From contig NZ_SEWG01000001.1 of NCBI RefSeq assembly GCF_004168255.1, forward strand, positions 62,001-126,000: a stretch of DNA of 64,000 nt, read 5' to 3'. Each line of letters starts with the position of its first letter. Positions within the stretch are counted from its first letter, which is position 1. The stretch comes from Mucilaginibacter terrigena. Its GTDB lineage: Bacteria > Bacteroidota > Bacteroidia > Sphingobacteriales > Sphingobacteriaceae. This document shows, one piece after another, positions 1 to 8,081 of the stretch. The position numbers and the translations under genes are program-made. The notes under the pieces were generated by a model. That model was not told the origin of the DNA. It ran no database searches and was given only the letters and a program-made list of their open reading frames with translations.

Positions 1-167
1 TCCTTCAATACAGCAGGGGTAAAAACCCTTTCGATGTTTTTAAAGCCACCATCGTTCCAGGTGGCCGAGTTGCCGGCAAGGTGGGCGATCTTTGCTTTAT
101 CGGTTTGAGCAAAACTCAGGGTGATATTTAATAAAAGTATGGCTGTGAACAGAACTTTGATCTTCAT
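1..167 (-). CDS. Secreted protein of unknown function, N-terminal part only
   Basis: The first 55 residues of a gene that runs off the left edge. The ATG at 165-167 begins MKIKVLFTAILLLNITLSFA followed by Q, a typical signal peptide ending at an SFAQ cleavage site, so the product is exported. The visible mature part (TDKAKIAHLAGNSATWNDGG) matches no family I can name. It lies 64 bases downstream of the NAD(P)-binding gene at 232-885 on the same strand and may belong to that transcript. Function is not assigned. Confidence 0.7.
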   Translation of the reverse strand, partial: MKIKVLFTAILLLNITLSFAQTDKAKIAHLAGNSATWNDGGFKNIERVFTPAVLK

Positions 168-231
168 TTCATATTTGAGGCAAGACGGTGAACGTTATCA
201 AAACGTTGCATGAACATTAAATTTTCATTTG

Positions 232-885
232 TCAATCTGAAACGACGACCGTAGATGATTGGAACGATCTGTCCAGGTTGGCGATCAGCCAGCGGGCTAG
301 GCTTCTGCGGCTAATGGTCAGTTTGGGTGCGGGATAATTTTGATAGCTTTCCTGTATTCCCATTTTAGCCCTGCCGCTGGTCAAACCAACCGGGCGTATG
401 ATCAGGTGGTCGATCTCCGAATTTATCAGTAGTGATTCCTGCCGTGCGTGATCATCGTAAGCATACTTAATATTGCTATGATCGATCAGCCAGCTGAACC
501 ACCAGGGGATTTCCGTACGGCTGTCGCCCACGCCCCAGGCAGACAGAATAATGATCTTCTGTATGCCTGCGGTCCTTCCGGCCTCAATGAGCACTTTCAT
601 GGTTTCTGATAACAGCAATTTAGGGCTGCGCAATGAAGACCAGGGAAAGTCGTTATGCCGGGAAATATTCAACGCGCTGATCACCTGGCTGCAGCCTGCA
701 ATAGCCTGTTCCATTATTTCCTTGTTGGTGGTTAAGCCGGTAAATACCCGCAGGTTTTTATTGGTGATATCCAGCTTTTCAGGGTGACGAACCAGTACGC
801 TGACCAGGTAACCCCGCTCCAGCGCTTCCTTAACCAGCCATTTACCGGTACGGCCGGTGGCACCTAAGATTAGTAGTTTATCCAT
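232..885 (-). CDS. NAD(P)-binding Rossmann protein, NmrA/SDR-like
   Basis: A 217-residue atypical short-chain dehydrogenase or NmrA-like protein. The Rossmann dinucleotide motif GATGRTG is at residues 8-14, followed by a basic stretch (VRHPEK) that suggests NADP preference. A central SAWGVGDS strand and a RPVGLTSG segment also fit the NAD(P)H-binding family. The start at 885 puts the fold right at the N-terminus; the longer open frame adds 24 residues lying inside the upstream gene. The ATG overlaps the stop of the gene at 878-1531 by 8 bases, so the two are probably translationally coupled. It is the last gene of a four-gene minus-strand operon starting at 2922. Substrate unknown. Confidence 0.8.
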   Translation of the reverse strand: MDKLLILGATGRTGKWLVKEALERGYLVSVLVRHPEKLDITNKNLRVFTGLTTNKEIMEQAIAGCSQVISALNISRHNDFPWSSLRSPKLLLSETMKVLIEAGRTAGIQKIIILSAWGVGDSRTEIPWWFSWLIDHSNIKYAYDDHARQESLLINSEIDHLIIRPVGLTSGRAKMGIQESYQNYPAPKLTISRRSLARWLIANLDRSFQSSTVVVSD

Positions 886-1531
886 TTGGTAACAGGTTAT
901 GCGGTAGTCCCCAAAGATTATAAGCAATGTTTGGATAAGAACCTGCCTTTTTGCCAAGATAAGAAGATAATAAGGTCATTCTTTCAATAGTACGGTTGTT
1001 GGCGATCGGCCCGGCATCAAGAAAACGGAACGGCAATATGCTGAAAGCACTGATCAGCATTTGTCGAACGTTCGGGTCATCAGCAGTTAAAAATACATCA
1101 CTTTTTATTCCCTGCAAAACCGGTGCGTCAAACACGGTCCAGAATGTATTTTTAAATGCGCCGGCAACCGTTGTTTCCGGCAGCAGTTTTTGAATTTCTT
1201 CGGCCGCTGAAAAACCGTAAGGCAATACCAAATCGTCAAATGTATCATTAAAAGGATTGGCAATATCTATCAGTATCTTACCTTTTAAAGCTTCCCTGTT
1301 TCTGATCACCCAGGGGATAACATCCCTGTACCACAATGTATGAATAATCACGTTGGCTTCAAATGCTTCCCATTCGTTAATAGCATATAAGGGTATCGCT
1401 AAATGATCAATGACCATTTGGGTGTTGACGGGGTCGCGACCGGCAAAAAGTAATTCGTTTTTAAAAACGGGATACAGCGTTTTTAAAAGGCCGGCCCCCA
1501 TGCGACCGGTACCTATAATGGCGATCTTCAT
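878..1531 (-). CDS. NADPH-dependent F420-reductase-like Rossmann protein
   Basis: 217 residues starting MKIAIIGTGRMGAG, with the nucleotide-binding GTGRMG loop at residues 7-12 and a following AGRDP segment typical of the F420-dependent NADP reductase-like family. Bacteroidota do not normally make F420, so the true cofactor partner is uncertain and the name describes the fold only. The segment ILIDIANPFND is a typical second-half strand of this family. It overlaps the lipoprotein gene upstream by 4 bases (ATGA) and the NmrA-like gene downstream by 8, indicating tight coupling. A redox role on a small molecule is inferred. Confidence 0.75.
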   Translation of the reverse strand: MKIAIIGTGRMGAGLLKTLYPVFKNELLFAGRDPVNTQMVIDHLAIPLYAINEWEAFEANVIIHTLWYRDVIPWVIRNREALKGKILIDIANPFNDTFDDLVLPYGFSAAEEIQKLLPETTVAGAFKNTFWTVFDAPVLQGIKSDVFLTADDPNVRQMLISAFSILPFRFLDAGPIANNRTIERMTLLSSYLGKKAGSYPNIAYNLWGLPHNLLPNG

Positions 1532-2367
1532 TTCTTGTCAGTATAAACGTAATGTGTTTTTTCAGTGTAATTGTCGGCTGCGTCACCGGGGTAGCTATAG
1601 GACGTTAGCGCGGTCAGCGGGTAACCATCCTTTTGATAGGCGTAGCTGCGCGTTACGACTTGTGTTACTTTCCTGTTTTGCCCTTCAGTCCATATCTCCT
1701 TCACAATATTATGCGCGGCTGAATGTAAATACGGGCTATATACCGTTAAATACCGCGCGTGCAGTTGCATGGGGTTGTTCTGATCATCATACTCATAGCT
1801 GACTTCCGAGGTCAGCTTAAAGCCGTTATTATCGAAGCACTCCTCAACAGCCGAACGCTTGAGGTCACCGTTCGGATAATAAGTGTAAACCATCCTGCTA
1901 TGACTGCCGGCCGCCGTTTCATCGGGTCCGTAGGCGGTCACCATCGTCAATGACCCGTTAGTATAACTACATTTCCAGATCACCATAGGGGTTTTATTAC
2001 CGGGATCGGCACCTGTATAGATCATATTGATCTTGTCAAGCTTGTCTCCGGCATATAGCAGCTGATAACTATACATGACCCGGCCATCTGTAGTAGAGAT
2101 CATATCAGCCCGTACGGGTTTGTTGTTGAGATGGGTGAAAGCCGCGGGCATCGTATTATTCAGATATGCAGACCGGCTGATCAATTGTCTCGCTGCATCA
2201 TATCCAAACAATTCGGCTGGCTGCGCCATCTCTTCCAGTTCGATCCTGATAAGGTTAACACCCGGAGCGACTGGCGGCACCGGCGCCGGTGGATACCCGG
2301 ACCGGTCCTTTTTACAGCTGTAGATAGCCATCAGGCTTATTAAAGCAAATATTTTAAATGTTCTCAT
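1528..2367 (-). CDS. Lipoprotein with YD-repeat-like segments, unknown function
   Basis: 279 residues. The N-terminus MRTFKIFALISLMAIYSCKK is a lipoprotein signal with Cys followed by two lysines and a Pro-rich linker (PPAPVPPVAPG), typical of Bacteroidota outer-membrane or periplasmic lipoproteins. The body contains tyrosine-rich strands (YTYYPNGDLKRS, VSYEYDDQNNPMQL, YVYTDKK) resembling YD/RHS-type beta strands and the DUF4595-like proteins of this phylum. Family assignment is tentative. It overlaps the Rossmann gene downstream by 4 bases and follows a second lipoprotein after 3 bases, so two surface lipoproteins are cotranscribed with two oxidoreductase-like proteins. Confidence 0.75.
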   Translation of the reverse strand: MRTFKIFALISLMAIYSCKKDRSGYPPAPVPPVAPGVNLIRIELEEMAQPAELFGYDAARQLISRSAYLNNTMPAAFTHLNNKPVRADMISTTDGRVMYSYQLLYAGDKLDKINMIYTGADPGNKTPMVIWKCSYTNGSLTMVTAYGPDETAAGSHSRMVYTYYPNGDLKRSAVEECFDNNGFKLTSEVSYEYDDQNNPMQLHARYLTVYSPYLHSAAHNIVKEIWTEGQNRKVTQVVTRSYAYQKDGYPLTALTSYSYPGDAADNYTEKTHYVYTDKK

Positions 2368-2370
2368 GTT

Positions 2371-2922
2371 CTATTTTTTTGTAAATGTTAATTCCGGGCC
2401 GGGCTGGAAATAGATCTTACCCTGCGCATTTGTACCATAAGGCACGTTCTCCCATACGTAATCGCCGTTGGGGTATATCTTAGCAGCATCAAGATCATGC
2501 AGGAAAACACCATCTTCATAGTTTTTTCCGCGGATAAAGTGGATAATGATGGTCATCCGTTCGCTGTTCAGTTTTTGAATCTCATAAGCTACGTCCGAAT
2601 CTATATGCACGCTTTTTGAACCGCCATTGCTGTACCTGATATCATAGCGGTAAATAAAAATGCCGGTCCCCTTTTTATCAAGCCGCATGTGTGCGCCCAC
2701 CACAAGGTTCGAATAATAGCCGCCGTATTGGTCGCTATACCCACCGCTGGAGACCTGCGACCAAGCGAACTCACCAACGAAAGGTTCAGGCACCTCGGTA
2801 TGTGGAACGTTGCCGGCGTCTACCGGTCCATTATTTGTTTTGTTGTCCTTTTTACAGCCTGCAGCATGCATGAGCATCAGGCATAGGCTTAATATTAAGC
2901 CTGTTTTTCTAAGTGCTTTCAT
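2371..2922 (-). CDS. Small lipoprotein of unknown function
   Basis: 183 residues starting MKALRKTGLILSLCLMLMHA with the lipobox at AAGC followed by KKDN, again the Cys-Lys-Lys pattern. The rest is predicted mostly beta (RLDKKGTGIFIYRYDIRY, ERMTIIIHFI) and resembles secreted lipocalin-like or hypothetical Bacteroidota lipoproteins, but no family is recognised. It is the first gene of the operon 2922-232, with only 3 bases before the next gene. 84 bases separate it from the DoxX gene upstream, so readthrough from that operon is possible. Confidence 0.7.
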   Translation of the reverse strand: MKALRKTGLILSLCLMLMHAAGCKKDNKTNNGPVDAGNVPHTEVPEPFVGEFAWSQVSSGGYSDQYGGYYSNLVVGAHMRLDKKGTGIFIYRYDIRYSNGGSKSVHIDSDVAYEIQKLNSERMTIIIHFIRGKNYEDGVFLHDLDAAKIYPNGDYVWENVPYGTNAQGKIYFQPGPELTFTKK

Positions 2923-3006
2923 TTATAGAAATTAATTTTAGGTGATCAATGCCTGGCTGGAACTCGTATGGCAGGCTAGGTGCACGCAACTTTAGGTTGG
3001 ATGGGT

Positions 3007-3447
3007 TTACTTACTTAACGTGCTGTCAACTGACCATTTGCCGCCACCTGAAATCAGCAGTGATAAGGTACCTGCGACGTACAAGATAAAATACTCATAA
3101 CCTTCCCCCTTTTGCCTGCCGAACCAGTTCATCCAAAAGCCGTTTTGAAGATGTGAACTGAAAACGATTCCCAGCATCAAAATGGTCAGCGCGATACTTA
3201 CCGGACGCGTAACGTAACCGACCAGCAGCGCGATCGCTCCAAAAAACTCCAGCATGATGACCAGAAACCCAATGATCCAGGGAAGGCCCATGGTGTGGGT
3301 AAAAAAGCCCATTGTTCCGGTGAATCCAAAGCCGCCAAAGAGACCAAAGAGTTTCTGAGCACCATGCGGTAGCAGAACGATGGCGAATAATACACGTAGT
3401 ATGAATGGTGCGTAACTGTTATTTGTGTTGTAGATCAAGTTTTTCAT
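3007..3447 (-). CDS. DoxX family membrane protein
   Basis: 146 residues with four predicted transmembrane helices (about 15-35, 55-78, 82-102, 115-135). The segments LRVLFAIVLLPHGAQKLFGLFGG and GFLVIMLEFFGAIALLVG are hallmarks of the DoxX/YphA family. Members are small quinone-associated or redox-linked inner-membrane proteins. The start at 3447 is preferred to the upstream in-frame ATG because the extra residues lie inside the coding end of the SnoaL-like gene and are not membrane-like. It is the third gene of a four-gene redox cluster (flavodoxin-like, SnoaL-like, DoxX) with 8 bases to the gene upstream. Confidence 0.85.
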   Translation of the reverse strand: MKNLIYNTNNSYAPFILRVLFAIVLLPHGAQKLFGLFGGFGFTGTMGFFTHTMGLPWIIGFLVIMLEFFGAIALLVGYVTRPVSIALTILMLGIVFSSHLQNGFWMNWFGRQKGEGYEYFILYVAGTLSLLISGGGKWSVDSTLSK

Positions 3448-3455
3448 GGTGATTA

Positions 3456-3815
3456 TTAGTTTGCGTAAATAAATTGTTCGTTGATGATCTGTCCGTCTTG
3501 CCATTGTTGCACGGATATCTGGGTATAATTGCGTACACCCCATTCTTTATGGGTATAATCGTATTTCCACATTACGAATGAAACGCCATCGCCTACACCA
3601 AGTGCTTTAACTTTAGCACCCCGGAACTCGGTCACGTTACTCAAAAATTCTACTTCACGCGCACGGTTCGCTGCTTTTGATACTGTCGGCGCAAGGTTGT
3701 TTTCCTGCATGGAAACATTTTCGTGATAATACGTCTCAAAAGCTTCCATTAGTTTTCCCTGAAGCACCAGTTCATTTAAACTGTTCAAGGCTTCTTCAAT
3801 TGATCGTCTGTTCAT
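3456..3815 (-). CDS. SnoaL-like / NTF2-fold protein
   Basis: 119 residues with the alpha-plus-beta cone pattern of the SnoaL/NTF2 superfamily: an N-terminal helix (LNSLNELVLQGKLMEAFETYYHENV is the characteristic helix and turn), a central acidic MQENN, and C-terminal strands VSFVMWKYDY, VRNYTQISVQQW and IINEQFIYAN. Such proteins bind or isomerise small hydrophobic molecules; the ligand here is unknown. It overlaps the flavodoxin-like gene upstream by 20 bases and is followed after 8 bases by DoxX, so it belongs to a compact operon. Confidence 0.8.
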   Translation of the reverse strand: MNRRSIEEALNSLNELVLQGKLMEAFETYYHENVSMQENNLAPTVSKAANRAREVEFLSNVTEFRGAKVKALGVGDGVSFVMWKYDYTHKEWGVRNYTQISVQQWQDGQIINEQFIYAN

Positions 3816-4392
3816 TTTCTGATTGTTTTATGATGTTCTTAAAATTGACTTGTAAAATGCGGTCGGCAAAGAGTTCCAGGGTCAGCAGATCGCCCGGGTG
3901 GAATTCCCTAACCTCGGTTTGAGTATTGTCTGATTGGATCATCAACCCCTGGTAGCTGGCCAAACGGTTTTGACCATCGGTCTGCTCATCAGCACAAAAA
4001 CGTGGCAGTACACCAAGGTTGATCCAGTGCATGCTGTGCTGCGCAGCAAAAACGGCTATGGTTTGGAGGGTGTTCTGTTTATCGCCACCGAGGGTTGAAG
4101 AAACTGTAAAGGCGGCGGCAAATTTGTCTTTCCAAAGCTGCCTGTACCAAAATCCGCCTGTTCTTTCCATGAATGTTTTGAAACCGGCCGATACGGTACC
4201 GAAATAGGTAGGACAGCCAAATATGATGGTATCACAAGTATGCAGGGTGCCCCACGCTTTGTCAGCCGCATCACTGTCGACCAGATGCACTTCGGCATCT
4301 GCTGCGCGAAATCGTTCTGCTATCAGTTCTGCCGCCTTTCGGGTGTGGCCGTAACCACTATGGAACACGATAGCTATTTTTATCTTTTGCAT
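3796..4392 (-). CDS. WrbA-like flavodoxin / NAD(P)H:quinone oxidoreductase-type protein
   Basis: 198 residues. The FMN phosphate-binding loop HSGYGHTRKAAE lies at residues 11-22, followed by the flavodoxin-fold strands TIIFGCPTYFGTVSAGFKTFMERT and FAAAFTVSSTLGGDKQNTLQ, as in WrbA-type NAD(P)H:quinone oxidoreductases. The start at 4392 (MQKIKIAIVFHSG) gives the family N-terminus; an upstream in-frame ATG adds seven non-conserved residues. It is the first gene of the operon with SnoaL-like and DoxX proteins and is divergent from a Crp/Fnr regulator, which probably controls it. The role in quinone or electrophile detoxification is inferred. Confidence 0.82.
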   Translation of the reverse strand: MQKIKIAIVFHSGYGHTRKAAELIAERFRAADAEVHLVDSDAADKAWGTLHTCDTIIFGCPTYFGTVSAGFKTFMERTGGFWYRQLWKDKFAAAFTVSSTLGGDKQNTLQTIAVFAAQHSMHWINLGVLPRFCADEQTDGQNRLASYQGLMIQSDNTQTEVREFHPGDLLTLELFADRILQVNFKNIIKQSENEQTIN

Positions 4393-4443
4393 TGTTGTAT
4401 TTTTATAATACAAAATTGCTCAGGATCAGAAGACTGACCGAAT

Positions 4444-4482
4444 ACATAGGTTATGAAATTTCGTTAACCTATGTTAATTTTG
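4444..4482 (+). promoter_or_regulatory. Inverted-repeat operator fused to a -7 promoter box
   Basis: A perfect 10-bp inverted repeat, ACATAGGTTA (4444-4453) and TAACCTATGT (4465-4474), has an 11-base spacer, so half-site centres are 21 bp or two helical turns apart. It is followed immediately by TAATTTTG (4475-4482), which matches the Bacteroidota -7 consensus TAnnTTTG. The repeat thus covers the -33 region of the promoter for the Crp/Fnr gene starting at 4507, and lies between it and the divergent oxidoreductase operon. Autoregulation by that regulator is inferred. Confidence 0.7.
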
Positions 4483-4506
4483 AAGCGTTCAAACAGCGTA
4501 AGATCA

Positions 4507-5106
4507 ATGCAGGAAAAATATATAAAACCTCTTTTAAACCATTTTGAAAGCCGGGGGGCGGTGCTCTCGGATACACATAATGAAATCATTGGTGCGGCTT
4601 TCCAGTACCGAAAGCTCAGGAAGAACCAATATATTCTTCAGGCGGGTGACGTTGCGCGCTATGAGACTTATGTTTTGAAAGGGTTATTGCGCACTTATCT
4701 TGTAGACGAAAAGGGACAGGAACATATTATGAAATTCAGCATTGAAGATTGGTGGGCCGGGGATCTTTACAGCTATTATACCAACAAGCCGACCAGCTAT
4801 AATATCGATTGCCTGGAAGAGACCGAGGTGTTGCAGATTGCCCGTGAAGATCTGGAAAAGCTGCAAACCGAGATCCCGGGATTGAATCATTATTACCAGT
4901 TGCTCTATCGCAACTCCGTAATAGCTTTTAATAAGCGGGTCGCGGCATCATTGTGCAATACGGCCACTGAGCGGTATATCGAATTCATTGAGCGATATCC
5001 GGAAATTGATCAACGCGTTCCAAATCACCAGATCGCGTCATATTTAGGCATCGCACCGGCAAGTCTCAGCCGGATCAGGGGGCAGTACTTCAGGTCAGGA
5101 AGATAA
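4507..5106 (+). CDS. Crp/Fnr family transcriptional regulator
   Basis: 199 residues: an N-terminal cyclic-nucleotide-binding-like beta barrel (about 15-130, with KNQYILQAGDVARYETYVLKG as strand and turn) and a C-terminal winged helix whose recognition region is VPNHQIASYLGIAPASLSRI near residues 169-188. It lacks an obvious cAMP-binding RS motif, as usual for Bacteroidota members, so the ligand is unknown. ATG 4507 is chosen because the in-frame ATG at 4471 lies within the operator palindrome and upstream of the -7 box at 4475-4482. It faces the flavodoxin/SnoaL/DoxX operon and is its likely regulator. Confidence 0.88.
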   Translation: MQEKYIKPLLNHFESRGAVLSDTHNEIIGAAFQYRKLRKNQYILQAGDVARYETYVLKGLLRTYLVDEKGQEHIMKFSIEDWWAGDLYSYYTNKPTSYNIDCLEETEVLQIAREDLEKLQTEIPGLNHYYQLLYRNSVIAFNKRVAASLCNTATERYIEFIERYPEIDQRVPNHQIASYLGIAPASLSRIRGQYFRSGR

Positions 5107-5407
5107 TGAACCTTAGTTATAGGATTTATCGATTGTACTGAAATATTTGACATCTGGGGATCTGCCTCAATCAGGCAATCAATCTTGCCACAGTAAAGGT
5201 TAACGTTTTGTACCCATATCCAATGGCTTGGATGATGCAATTATGGCAGATCTGCCAAATGCGGTCATTGATGCAGCAATGGGACTTGAATTTTAGGCGG
5301 TAATCCGGCAGGGTGACACGGTGTCGATCCCGGCGCGACATGTTTCTAAAGTAGGGTCGCTGCGCAAATCGCAAAGCACTACTGCTCAGAAAAGGTGATT
5401 GTTACTG
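5107..5407. other. Intergenic stretch without a recognisable gene
   Basis: No convincing reading frame, RNA gene or repeat was seen here. It precedes a 120-base remnant of an oxidoreductase gene (5408-5527). Frames here are broken by stops and may be further decayed sequence, but I could not identify a source. Confidence 0.4.
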
Positions 5408-5527
5408 GCGGATACCCGTTGCAAAAATCATTTTCTTAGCAAGAAATATCTCTCCGGAAGAAACACCTATTTCGAATCCGATGTTGACCTTTGTCGCTTT
5501 AATTGAGACGCCGTTCAAAAAATTTAC
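5408..5527 (-). pseudogene. Remnant of a thioredoxin-reductase-like gene
   Basis: These 120 bases align without gaps to 10381-10500, inside the intact flavoprotein gene at 9817-10725, with 12 mismatches (90 percent identity, counted by eye). On the minus strand they encode 40 residues without a stop, matching residues 76-115 of the intact protein at 32 of 40 positions, and the differences are mostly conservative (V/I, L/M, T/S, D/N). Similarity stops abruptly at both ends. This is the relic of a second, diverged copy rather than a recent duplication. Confidence 0.85.
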
Positions 5528-5673
5528 GGATTACAATCGAACACTTAACCTTATTTTTGACGTTTTTGGATAATTTAAAATTGAAATAAAAATGAGTATT
5601 ATGTTGTTTCTGACTTTAAACTCAAGCATGAAATTTTATAAATGGAGGAAGGTGCGGTTAAGCTGAAGGGGTG

Positions 5674-5706
5674 TTTGCTAATCTCAGCAGGTTTTTTGTA
5701 GCTTTA
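5674..5706 (+). promoter_or_regulatory. Candidate promoter of the AraC gene
   Basis: TTTG at 5674-5677, then 21 bases, then TAGCTTTA at 5699-5706, seven of eight matches to the Bacteroidota -33/-7 consensus (TTTG, TAnnTTTG). It lies 40 bases upstream of the AraC start at 5747. TATCCTACC at 5705-5713 overlaps its end and also occurs at 8218-8226, within a putative regulator site of the neighbouring promoter. Confidence 0.45.
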
Positions 5707-5746
5707 TCCTACCCAAAATTTTGAAGCCATAACCCCGATCATTGCA

Positions 5747-6613
5747 ATGCAGAAAATTCCAATCAGACAACTTTCTCAATCACAAAAGGTTCATCCCATT
5801 GCAGAACAGTTTAAGATTCGTCGTATAGAAGACATCATCGGAGAAAAAGATCTTGTTCATAACCTGCATCGTCACGACTTCTTTTTTATACTTTCCTTAA
5901 AGAATGGCCAGGGCAAACACGAAGTTGATTTTGTATCTCATACGGTTCTGGATCACTCTATATTCTTTTTGCGCCCGGGACAAGTACATCAATTGTTACT
6001 TAAAGCTGGCAGCACCGGATACTTGCTTGAATTTAATCACAAATTTTATAACCCCAGAGAAACTACTGCAAATCAAAGACTAAGGAAAGCGAGTAACAAA
6101 AATTTCTGCGAATTTGAAACTGGAAGGTTTAATAAGCTACAAGCCGCATTGGAATCTATGTTACAGGAATATACTGCAAGAGAAGAAGGTTATCAGGACA
6201 TGATCCGATCCAACCTTGATATTTTTTGTATTGAGTATTCCAGGCAAAGTCCCGGTCCCAACAGTGCCTCATCGGTTGCTTCCAGTTATACTCAGGAACG
6301 TCTTGAGAAGTTTCTGGAACTGCTGAACAAACACATGGCGAAATTTAAGCAAGTATCGGACTATGTAGATCTGATGAACCTTTCGCCTTATCAGTTAAAT
6401 GAAATCACCAAGTCCTCCATTGGCAAAACACCTTCAGAGCTCATCAATGAAAACATTATTCTTGAAGCTAAACGATATCTTCTTGCTACTCCTAATCAGA
6501 TAAAGGAGATTGCTGAGTCGCTGGGTTATGAAGATGTTTCTTACTTCATTCGCTTCTTTAAAAAGCACACCGGTTATTCACCTGATCTTTTTCGGCATAG
6601 CTTCAGACCATGA
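5747..6613 (+). CDS. AraC family transcriptional regulator
   Basis: 288 residues. The N-terminal half is a cupin-like sensor domain (HNLHRHDFFFILSLKNGQGKHEV and HSIFFLRPGQVHQLLLK are typical strands), then a linker, then a C-terminal double helix-turn-helix (about 185-285) ending in IKEIAESLGYEDVSYFIRFFKKHTGYSPDLFR, the AraC signature. It is flanked by the DUF4386/outer-membrane operon, a small membrane protein gene and the SDR/methyltransferase/flavoprotein operon. Their promoters share direct repeats 21 bp apart, so this protein is the best local candidate to bind them. The effector is unknown. Confidence 0.9.
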   Translation: MQKIPIRQLSQSQKVHPIAEQFKIRRIEDIIGEKDLVHNLHRHDFFFILSLKNGQGKHEVDFVSHTVLDHSIFFLRPGQVHQLLLKAGSTGYLLEFNHKFYNPRETTANQRLRKASNKNFCEFETGRFNKLQAALESMLQEYTAREEGYQDMIRSNLDIFCIEYSRQSPGPNSASSVASSYTQERLEKFLELLNKHMAKFKQVSDYVDLMNLSPYQLNEITKSSIGKTPSELINENIILEAKRYLLATPNQIKEIAESLGYEDVSYFIRFFKKHTGYSPDLFRHSFRP

Positions 6614-6666
6614 TTTATTAATGACAGGGCGTATAGCCATCACACCCTTAATTCTTCTTATTTCCA

Positions 6667-7359
6667 TTAGGAATAAACCTCCTCCGATCTGTTGCTGAAC
6701 CCTTTAACGGTCAGATAAATTCCTAACGTTAATTCAAATAAGGCCACCAATACAGCAGAAAGCCCTGCCCAGGCAGAATCGCGGCTAATATGGCCAAACA
6801 TGATCGCTAAATATCCTGCTAACAGGGGAAGTACGCCCATTATTCCAATTACTGGTATTGCGCGCGGTACTAAGCGGGACTGATATAAAAGATAGCCCAG
6901 GAGTGCGTCATTTACAGCAGGCATAAAACTTTGACCGAGTAAAAACACACGATCATAAAGTGTGACTAACATGCGGATAATAACCTGTGCGGCCGGTTCT
7001 GCACCTTGCTGATGCAGGCCTACGGCAGCCAAAATAAATGCCACTCCAATAAAGATGGTACCGGCTTCCAGTACACGGGATGCCACCAATGCTAAGGCGA
7101 GGCTTTCATTTTGCTTTTTAAGCAGGGGATAAAGCGTAATAGCAGAACCAATGCAACCAAGTGCTACGATAATTTCCAGCAGACCTCCTATAATAGCTGG
7201 CGTATCACTACTGGAATTCAAACCGTAATCGGGCTGATGTAAAGCCTTGTAAAGTGAAATTGTGGGGACGGATACAAAAGTAAGCAGGTAAAGCACCCCC
7301 GCCGTTGCTGCGGTTTTGCGCGGGATTCTTGAATAGTTTAAAGTTTTCATAGCGCTCAT
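6667..7359 (-). CDS. DUF4386 membrane protein
   Basis: 230 residues with about six transmembrane helices. The opening RKTAATAGVLYLLTFVSVP, the segment AIIGGLLEIIVALGCIGSAITLYPLLKKQNESLAL and ESFM-like LGQSFMPAVNDALLGYLLYQSRLVPR fit the DUF4386 family, whose function is unknown. The ATG at 7359 directly abuts the stop of the outer-membrane gene upstream; a second ATG three codons later is also possible. It is cotranscribed with that gene and is convergent with the AraC gene. Confidence 0.85.
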   Translation of the reverse strand: MSAMKTLNYSRIPRKTAATAGVLYLLTFVSVPTISLYKALHQPDYGLNSSSDTPAIIGGLLEIIVALGCIGSAITLYPLLKKQNESLALALVASRVLEAGTIFIGVAFILAAVGLHQQGAEPAAQVIIRMLVTLYDRVFLLGQSFMPAVNDALLGYLLYQSRLVPRAIPVIGIMGVLPLLAGYLAIMFGHISRDSAWAGLSAVLVALFELTLGIYLTVKGFSNRSEEVYS

Positions 7360-8052
7360 TTATTTTTTTGCCAATGGATTTTTCTTCCAGGCTTTTGAAA
7401 AATGAACGCTGATCATAATGGCCCTGTTGTAAAGTTGGTTAGTTGCAGCAATATCGGTTAGACCATACCCGTATCTGATGTCCAATTCGATCCTTCTTTG
7501 CTTTACCGGAAATTCCACTCCTCCGCCAAATTGTACACCAGCATCAAAGCGATTAAATCCGTTTGCGGAACTATTAAACACCAGGCCGGATGACTGGCCG
7601 TTCATTTCTGTTGTTCCGCTGAAATTATAGGCTATGGATGGACCGGCATTAATGTGGAATTTCCCCAAATTATAACGGGCAAGCAACGGTAACTCCAGCG
7701 CGTTCAAGCGAATGGCTGATTCGGCACCGGTCAATGGATTACCGTTTTTCAGGTTGCCGCCTTTACGGATATAGTAAAATTCAGAAACAAGCGAGAATGA
7801 TGGAGTAATACCTGCCTGGAAGGAAATGCCGGCCTGAAGTCCATTGGCCGATTTCTTATAGTTTGAAACAGCGTCGTTCTGGTTACCGTAATTGAGGTTA
7901 TTACTGACAATATTGATCACAATGTCGAAATAGGTTTTTACTGGTTTAACCTCTTTAATTTTTTGGACGATAGTGGTGTCGGTTGATTGGGCAAAAGCCT
8001 GGGCGTTTAGGAAAAGTAGTCCTGAAACAAGTGTTACAAATAATTTTTTCAT
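7360..8052 (-). CDS. Outer membrane beta-barrel protein (porin family)
   Basis: 230 residues. The signal peptide MKKLFVTLVSGLLFLNAQAF ends at AFAQ, supporting the start at 8052 rather than an upstream frame extension. The mature part has alternating beta strands (SFQAGITPSFSLVSEFYYIRKGG, LPLLARYNLGKFHINAGPSIAYNFSG, ELDIRYGYGLTDI) like the small OMP_b-brl barrels common in this phylum. It is the first gene of a two-gene operon with the DUF4386 protein, driven by the promoter at 8082-8137. Its cargo or ligand is unknown. Confidence 0.82.
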   Translation of the reverse strand: MKKLFVTLVSGLLFLNAQAFAQSTDTTIVQKIKEVKPVKTYFDIVINIVSNNLNYGNQNDAVSNYKKSANGLQAGISFQAGITPSFSLVSEFYYIRKGGNLKNGNPLTGAESAIRLNALELPLLARYNLGKFHINAGPSIAYNFSGTTEMNGQSSGLVFNSSANGFNRFDAGVQFGGGVEFPVKQRRIELDIRYGYGLTDIAATNQLYNRAIMISVHFSKAWKKNPLAKK

Positions 8053-8081
8053 GATTGTTTTTGATTGATTTAATTGTACCA

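Noticed and set aside
5107..5407. Possible decayed oxidoreductase in the gap before the relic at 5408
   Set aside because: Faint resemblance in one frame to dehydrogenase-like words, but too broken to assign.
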